DNA of 64,000 nt from Bimastos eiseni (Eukaryota; Annelida; Clitellata; Crassiclitellata; Lumbricidae). Under the pieces are notes generated by a model that ran no database searches, was not told the origin of the DNA, and saw only the letters and a program-made list of their open reading frames with translations. Of this stretch, positions 57,998-64,000 are shown piece after piece. A program made the position numbers and the translations under genes. The stretch lies in assembly GCA_959347315.1 (NCBI GenBank), contig OY365806.1:28830834-28894833 (forward strand). Direction: 5' to 3'. Position 1 is the stretch's first letter; each line of letters begins with the position of its first letter.

Positions 57998-58150
57998 TAG
58001 GCCTAGTCTAGAGGTGTCAAAGAGCCGACCCGACGATATATTTCTGGCCCGCGGAGCCTTGTCTAAATACATCACAATTGAGAATAAAGGTCTAATTTGT
58101 AATTTTTTAGGCTTTGTAATTAATATTGCATAACAGAATTACGCATTCAA
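57998..58150. mobile_element. Possible hAT-type transposon remnant
   Basis: CTAGAGGTGTCAAAGAGCC followed by TTTCTGGCCCGCGGAGCC resembles the ends of hAT elements (AGGGGTGxCAAA...GGCCCGCGG). Only one end is visible and no transposase frame follows. Confidence 0.35.
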
Positions 58151-58185
58151 AGCCTAATTCAACTGTTTTTTAGATCCATATCCAA

Positions 58186-58246
58186 TTTCCTCATGTGCCA
58201 TTTCCTCATGTGCCATTTCCTCATGTGCCATTTCCTCATGTGCCAT
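58186..58246 (+). repeat. 15-bp tandem repeat, four copies
   Basis: TTTCCTCATGTGCCA repeated four times head to tail. Confidence 0.95.
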
Positions 58247-58737
58247 TGGCACTCTTGCCTGCCACTTTTTGGAAAATATTGCTACTGCCCCGTCATTACA
58301 TGATTACAGAAACGTTTGACACTCCTCCTCTATACGAAGCTCTTCAGCGAATGTTTTCTGTGTTGTATATATCGCAGCTGTTGGTGTCCTTATCAACTCT
58401 ACAGTCTACATACATCGTTAGTCACATTCATCAGATTTTAATTACTATACAAATAATATAGATGTATTGAAGCTTTTAGAAATTCGTCAGTGCACCATAC
58501 AAATCAAGTCAGAGAGAGCAACTCAGTTACCGTTCCACCTCCTCCTCCTCCTTTACCACCAACGCCCTTCCACTTCCTCCACAATGCCTGACTCACCCTA
58601 AAGCCACTCCAAGTGCAGACATCCACCGCAGAGGACGGATCGTTACGTGATGGAGAAAGAGAACCGCTTTTCCATACTTACTTTCTAAGTTACGCCGGAA
58701 ACAAAATCGGTCGATGTCGATGTGCAGTACATCCACA

Positions 58738-59395
58738 GCGCAACCGAATGCCACAGGGCAACCGAATCTTACAGGGCAACCGAATCTCACAGTGCAACCG
58801 AATGCCACAGGGCAACAGAATCTTACAGGGCAACCGAATCTCACAGTGCAACCGAATGCCACAGGGCAACAGAATCTTACAGTGCAACCGAATGCCACAG
58901 GGCAACAGAATCTTACAGGGCAACCGAATCTCACAGTGCAACCGAATGCCACAGGGCAACAGAATCTCACAGTGCAACCGAATGCCACAGGGTAACAGAA
59001 TCTTACAGGGCAACCGAATCTCACAGTGCAACCGAATGCCACAGGGTAACAGAATCTTACAGGGCAACCGAATCTCACAGTGCAACCGAATGCCACAGGG
59101 CAACAGAATCTTACAGGGCAACCGAATCTCACAGTGCAACCGAATGCCACAGGGCAACAGAATCTTACAGGGCAACCGAATCTCACAGTGCAACCGAATG
59201 CCACAGGGTAACAGAATCTTACAGGGCAACCGAATCTCACAGTGCAACCGAATGCCACAGGGTAACAGAATCTTACAGGGCAACCGAATCTCACAGTGCA
59301 ACCGAATGCCACAGGGCAACAGAATCTTACAGGGCAACCGAATCTCATAGAGCAACCGAATCCTACAGAGCAACCGAGTCGCACAGGGAACCCGA
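58738..59395 (+). repeat. 18-bp minisatellite with 54-bp higher-order structure, ~36 units
   Basis: Three unit types alternate: CAACCGAATGCCACAGGG, CAACAGAATCTTACAGGG and CAACCGAATCTCACAGTG. They form a 54-bp super-repeat with occasional loss of one member. Since 18 and 54 are multiples of three and stops are absent, five frames stay open for 93 to 260 codons. The overlapping ORFs are best read as consequences of the repeat. Edges are diverged (CATAGAG, GTCGCACAG). Confidence 0.96.
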
Positions 59396-59499
59396 AAACC
59401 GATGTCGACCCAATGCGATAACAACATACCGGATAGAATATAACGGTGCTCTATATTCTGTCACACCTGTTTGGACGACGCCTCAGCGGCCTTAAGCCA

Positions 59500-60860
59500 T
59501 CCGATACGGGCCATCTTCTAGATTGACCGATAGAATAATTATTGTCGCCCACACCATTGGCGTCATAACTAGTCGTCGACGCCTATACAACAACAATTAT
59601 CGCGAAACTCAGTTTCCAGTGGCGGAAATTAGATGCTAGTTTGGCGATGCTGACCCGCCTCTTTCAGGCTGTCAGTTTCTAGAAGAAAGTGGGAAGACGA
59701 CCGACAGTTTCTCAAAACAGTCAGTCACTTTACACACGATTAAAGCCGTATACGAAAATTCATGTGCGTTCCATACGAAAATTCATGTGCATATACCGTT
59801 TGATAGGAATCCATGGCCATAGTTTCATCCGCGAAAGGTTTGCAAATGGTGCGCGTGAGCTATTCAAAACTCATGTCTTTTTACAACAGACACAAGTGCT
59901 GCAAAGCACGATTACTCTGCTGGCTGGCAGGAGTGCACACCTATAGCCCTTTTGCAAGGTTAAAGTGGCGCTAAATAAAGAGTCCATACACAGATAAATA
60001 CTCAGGGTTTCAGTAATACTCATATATACATCGTACAATAGATACAGACACACAAATATGTATAGGTACATACATGTATATATACATATATATATATATG
60101 GATACATAAAATACATACTTATATATATATAAGTGCATGCACACCGTATACATAAATATACATTTTCGATTGTATTCTGAAGACTTGCCTGGACCAGGTC
60201 AATGGTCAATGGTCAATGGTCGTTTTCATGCAACTGTTCCTGGGAGATGGGGATCACTCGGCAGAGGAGTCTTTTGGTCAGTGGCACTGCACTCAACAGC
60301 TAGCAATAGCTCTGAAATGTCAGCGTTGACTTATTTAAGACCGCAAATGAAAACATCGTCTGTTGCCGGACTTTCCTTTCCTCCATTGGTCGTTCGTTCC
60401 ATCGTGTCTTCTCGTCTTCCATTTAATTCTGCTTCAATTCTGCTTTCAACCATGAATTTGACGAAAGCGGCGACTTAGAAGTTCTCAGATTATTAGGCTC
60501 ATCATTATGTATTTTGTTCCTATCAACGCACATTCATACATACATAAATACATGCATATATACATACAATGTAAGACATAGATACGTATACATATTATAT
60601 AAACACGTATGCCAACCCAACTGAGACAAGGAAAACGACTTACCTTTGTTAATTCATTAGTATCTGCCCATATCAGACGTTCTATTTAAGCATCGTCAGG
60701 TTTTCTAACTTTTCTACACAACAAGGGATAAGGGTCCTCTAGATCTCGCGATAAGGCGACGCCCGGCGGTAAACTACATCTCACAGGACAACAGGAAATA
60801 CTCCTTAAGGGGTCGAAAGAGGAGTTTTAACCCTCAACCTGCTCTCCTTCCATCCCTCCT
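59500..60860. other. Gene-free stretch
   Basis: No supported gene. It includes a plus-strand GGTTAAAGTGGCGCTAAATAAA retroelement 3' stub (about 59,959-59,980), AT/ATAC-rich simple DNA at 60,050-60,140, and three tandem GGTCAAT copies at about 60,200. Confidence 0.55.
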
Positions 60861-60864
60861 CCCT

Positions 60865-61060
60865 CCTTCTCTTTACGTCTGTCTGTCTCTGTATGTCTCT
60901 GCCTCTCTCTCTCACTGCTTCTTTCTCACTGTCTCTGCGTCTGTCTCTGTCTCTCTCTTGCTCTGTATGTCTGCCTGTCTGTGTCTGTCTGTGTCTGTCT
61001 TTGTCTCTGTCTCATACTCTCTCTCTCTCTCTCTTTCTCTTTCTCTCTCTCAGTTCATCC
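60865..61060. repeat. (CTGT)n / (CT)n pyrimidine tract
   Basis: Long run of TCTGTCTC and CTCTCT motifs; it gives Leu/Ser/Cys-rich frames of no meaning. Confidence 0.92.
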
Positions 61061-61137
61061 TCCATCTCAATCTCGCTTCTTTCCTTACCTCGAGGGTCTC
61101 ACGCGATCCCCTGAAGAGTTCGACCATTACCAGACTT

Positions 61138-61151
61138 ATTTATTTAGCGCC
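61138..61151 (-). repeat. Retroelement 3'-end stub (GGCGCTAAATAAATAA)
   Basis: On minus, GGTTGAAAGGCGCTAAATAAA, the same terminal wording as in the plus-strand copy near 59,970. No body is recognisable. Confidence 0.5.
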
Positions 61152-61394
61152 TTTCAACCTGAAAGAATCTGGTCAGACATCAGACAGATTCACCCACATC
61201 ACCACGACAAACACCATGCAGCATGATCAGCATCATTCGCATAGTCATCATCGTCATCATCGTTGTCATCGTCATCATCAGCAGCAGCAGAATCATTATA
61301 TAGTTAAACATATAGCATCAACATCGTTATCATCGTCAGCAGTCACATCCGCGTTCACTTTGTTGTCGTCATGGCGATGAGAGTCGAGGTTGGC

Positions 61395-61800
61395 TCAGAC
61401 ATATGTCAACCCGAGTCCGAGTTCCGTGCGGCATATGCCTCAGGGATTCGTACCAGGCCCACTGCTCTACATCTTGTACACCTCACCCACGCAGTGTCAA
61501 ATCGGTCGTCCTTCGTGCGCTGTTTCGTCATTAAGCTGACGATGTGGAAATTGATGCGACCTGCCAAGTGCACCCATTTCAATGCTCCCTATATTGCATT
61601 CTGACGGCGATGGCTGGCATTCAAGCCTGGGTGTCCTTCAATTGGTTATGACTGAAAAACGCACTTCACCATGGTTCAGATCTCGACGTAGGCTATCTGA
61701 CACTGATAATCCGACTGCGAGTCTGACGTCATTCTGACGTCATACCGGACCTGGATTACGCTGTACACGTCGTTGGCGATTTGGGCGTTCCTCATTGCGG
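61395..61800 (+). pseudogene. Degenerate CR1/Jockey-like reverse transcriptase fragment
   Basis: Pieces in different frames line up in the right order. PQGFVPGPLLYILYTSP (near 61,438-61,488) matches the family's PQGSVLGPLLYILYTSP. ADDVEIDATC (near 61,536-61,565) is the YADD site with Y lost. GDLGVPHC (near 61,773-61,796) stands where RDLGVxxD usually occurs. Stops and shifts separate them. It is a relic of a LINE distinct from the 6-7 kb copy. Confidence 0.6.
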
Positions 61801-62205
61801 AAGAGCAGACGATGTATAACAATATATAGGACCTGCTGCCTTATCGAAATGATTCGTAAGCTGAGAGGCGTACGGCGTCATATATCCATGGTATACGTCG
61901 TCAGAAGCTGTCCTCACCTTGATCCATTTGGTATTTTGATTTTCTTGTGTTGCAATCCATTGGGTTGTGGTTCTCCTCTGGGCGATGTCCCTCCGTTCAT
62001 TGATTCCACTGGTTATTTCTTTTATTTCAAAATGAATCGACAATTTACAGTTCACAACCGAGGATAGACAGTCTTAGAAAAATTTGTGGGCCTGACAAAT
62101 TTTCGAATAGGCCTATTTACGTTGCATTCTGATTCTTGACCGTCAAAGAGCAAGTTTCCTGCGTATGATTTTAGTCTTTGTAACGGTCCAATCCTTTTTA
62201 CCCTC

Positions 62206-62711
62206 TTTTACTTAACTTGGCTTGCGTAAAGTTTGTCACGGTCAGTTAGACATCTTTCAACTCTTTTCCACGTATGTTCCCGGCAACCTAGAGCGCTGAA
62301 ATTTTGCACACATTTCACGCTTGCGTGGCAAGGCAATGTATCAAATTTTGATGGACATAACTAAAAAATTGATAAAAATATAACTGAAAAAAATGACCAA
62401 AAAACGTACCAAATATTTTACTTCTTTATTCATCTTTCAACTCTTTTTCAGGTATGTTCCTGTCGACCTATATAGAGAGCTGAAATTTTGCACACATTTC
62501 ACGTTTGCGTGACAATGCAATGTATCAAATTTTGACGGATATAACTGAAAAATTGACACAAATATCACTAAAAAACGGACAAAAAACATACCAAACAGTT
62601 TACCATCTTCGATTTAACTTGGCTTGCGTAAAGTTTGTGACGGTCGGTCGGACAGGACCGTCAGTCGGACATCTTTCAACTCTTTCTCAGATATGTTCCT
62701 GGTCGACGTCA
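62206..62711 (+). repeat. Partial tandem duplication (~400-bp unit with a shorter nested repeat)
   Basis: TAACTTGGCTTGCGTAAAGT appears at about 62,213 and again at about 62,614. CATCTTTCAACTCTTT appears at about 62,251, 62,432 and 62,670. GCTGAAATTTTGCACACATT appears at about 62,296 and 62,480. Copies differ by scattered substitutions, so the duplication is not recent. No coding function is recognised. Confidence 0.85.
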
Positions 62712-63280
62712 GGGTTTCTGGTATCTACCAGATAAAAAAGGGTCCCGAGAAATCCATGTTTTTACTTTAACTTGTTACGTCATAAAGTCTTAATTCCGTT
62801 CTTAATGTTGTCCGTTATAGTGACAGCAGTATCGAACTAGTGCTAGTCGCTGCTGTCAAGGTCCGTTGTTCTTGTTGGAATTGGCATCGCTTCGGTAAAA
62901 ACGTCTGTCTTTCAATACCCAAGGGACTCACGGTCACTCACCTCATCCCGTCCACCTGGGTTGCGCAAACCTAGGCGGCGTCCAAACCGGTGTGACGTTT
63001 CTTGTCTCTGTCTTCGTCTGTCTTTCATGGCGTGTTTGTATATATAGTAGGCATGTTTCCCCCCCCCCCCCCCCGACTCTAAAGATGGCCAGATAATAAT
63101 CAGTGTTGATTCTGATTTCGATGTTTATTTATTACTTCCTGAGTAACTATATAACGAACGAATGAACCAAAAATAACACCCGCACTCTACAGACCCGACG
63201 CTGCTCAAATCACAACCACAAACTGACCTCATAAGGTCACGCTTTACATATAGGGATATACGTAAATATATATAGACATA

Positions 63281-63312
<32 letters not shown>

Positions 63313-64000
63313 GTAAGTACATAAACATAAAAAATAACACATGTACATACACATTTTAAATACTGATGCACATATACATAGGTCCAATATATGCAATGAC
63401 AATGTATCAATGACAATGTCTAAATACATGTAATTTATGGCCTACCTATACCAAACGTGCACTTCTGTGTTTTTATCTATCACTCAGGGCTCCCCTCTAA
63501 TTATGTACATTCCATATTTGTTAATTGCTCTCATGTATAATTATAAGCCTAAGTTCCATTCTCATTTAATGTGTATGCATGTGCATGCGTTTCCGTTTAT
63601 GCGTTATTCTTATACGTAATTAAGTGTAGAATGGTGTTATACCTGTACTAATCACACTCTCTTTTAATACGTTACTTTTCATTAAAATATCTTATGTAAA
63701 TGTTGAGCAAAAACGTTTTAATATCAATAATAGGTTCAGCTACCCTATAATTAGCCAAATAAGGTAAATGACAGAGGTAAGACGTCCGCAATGTAAACTA
63801 CCTTTTATTTTACCATCACGAACCAGAAGAGTTTCTTAAATCAAACCATACAGGTGTACATATATAGTACGGTACATCTCTGTGTTTTTCTGTTCTGTTA
63901 ATTTCTCGCATTCGGAAAGTGTTACAGACTCTGGATTTATTGACACTTGCAACTGTTTTCCACTCCGAACGTCAACCACCCTCCTCCTTCTGCTCTTCTT
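62712..64000. other. Gene-free right end of the window
   Basis: No supported gene. It contains a run of 16 C (63059-63074), a (TA)n run (63288-63312) and otherwise AT-rich DNA. Confidence 0.6.
63288..63312. repeat. (TA)n microsatellite
   Basis: Uninterrupted TA run flanked by other ATAT-rich DNA. Confidence 0.93.

Noticed and set aside
58593..59495. Five overlapping frames of 93-263 codons on both strands that look like repetitive Cys- or Gln-rich proteins.
   Set aside because: The 18-bp repeat unit lacks stops in those frames, so all open together; no start context, splice signal or conserved non-repeat domain supports a gene.
1..64000. CRISPR arrays, operons or prokaryotic genes.
   Set aside because: The tandem repeats have no unique spacers, and the coding sequences are split by introns or belong to eukaryotic transposons.

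Overview
The window is metazoan nuclear DNA. It has spliced coding exons with consensus GT/AG borders, a TALE-class homeobox gene spread over about 24 kb, abundant microsatellites, and relics of several animal transposon classes (Ty3/Gypsy LTR, CR1/L2-like LINE, an RLE-type LINE, Tc1/mariner, tRNA-derived SINE). Short palindromic AGGCCTA motifs and '(T)TTATATAGCGCC' retroelement 3'-end stubs recur throughout. That texture suits a marine invertebrate such as an echinoderm or lophotrochozoan, but nothing here fixes the species.

1-15.1 kb is gene-poor: SSRs, a perfect 147-bp-arm palindrome, a 5'-truncated and frameshifted CR1/L2-like LINE on the minus strand ending in an expanded (TGAA)n tail, a decayed Tc1/mariner element with ~220-bp inverted repeats and an unexplained ~1.1 kb interior, the C-terminal zinc-finger/endonuclease end of an RLE-type LINE, and a 32-bp minisatellite of about 30 copies.

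15,160-28,183 is one apparently complete Ty3/Gypsy retrotransposon of 13.0 kb. It has ~2.5 kb LTRs with 5'-TGTGGCG...CGCCACA-3' ends, a 4-bp AATA target duplication, a primer-binding site, a polypurine tract and one uninterrupted 2,458-codon gag-pol frame. That frame starts inside the 5' LTR and reads through the primer-binding site. The two LTRs are nearly identical, so the insertion looks young.

28.2-32.4 kb is intergenic low-complexity and tandem-repeat DNA. 32,474-56,622 (minus strand) holds a mohawk (MKX) homeobox gene. Four coding exons are recognised: an N-terminal exon, the homeobox exon, an exon with the conserved LQRYL motif, and a last exon with the YWMEISAALALTNLA motif. The first intron is 20.7 kb and full of SSRs, a tRNA-derived SINE, a short dispersed repeat and LINE scraps. 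Splice phases agree at two junctions; the third does not, which points to one small undetected exon.

56.6-64 kb, upstream of the homeobox gene, contains SSRs, an 18-bp/54-bp higher-order minisatellite open in several frames, a degenerate LINE RT fragment and a ~400-bp partial tandem duplication. No other protein-coding gene and no intact RNA gene could be supported.
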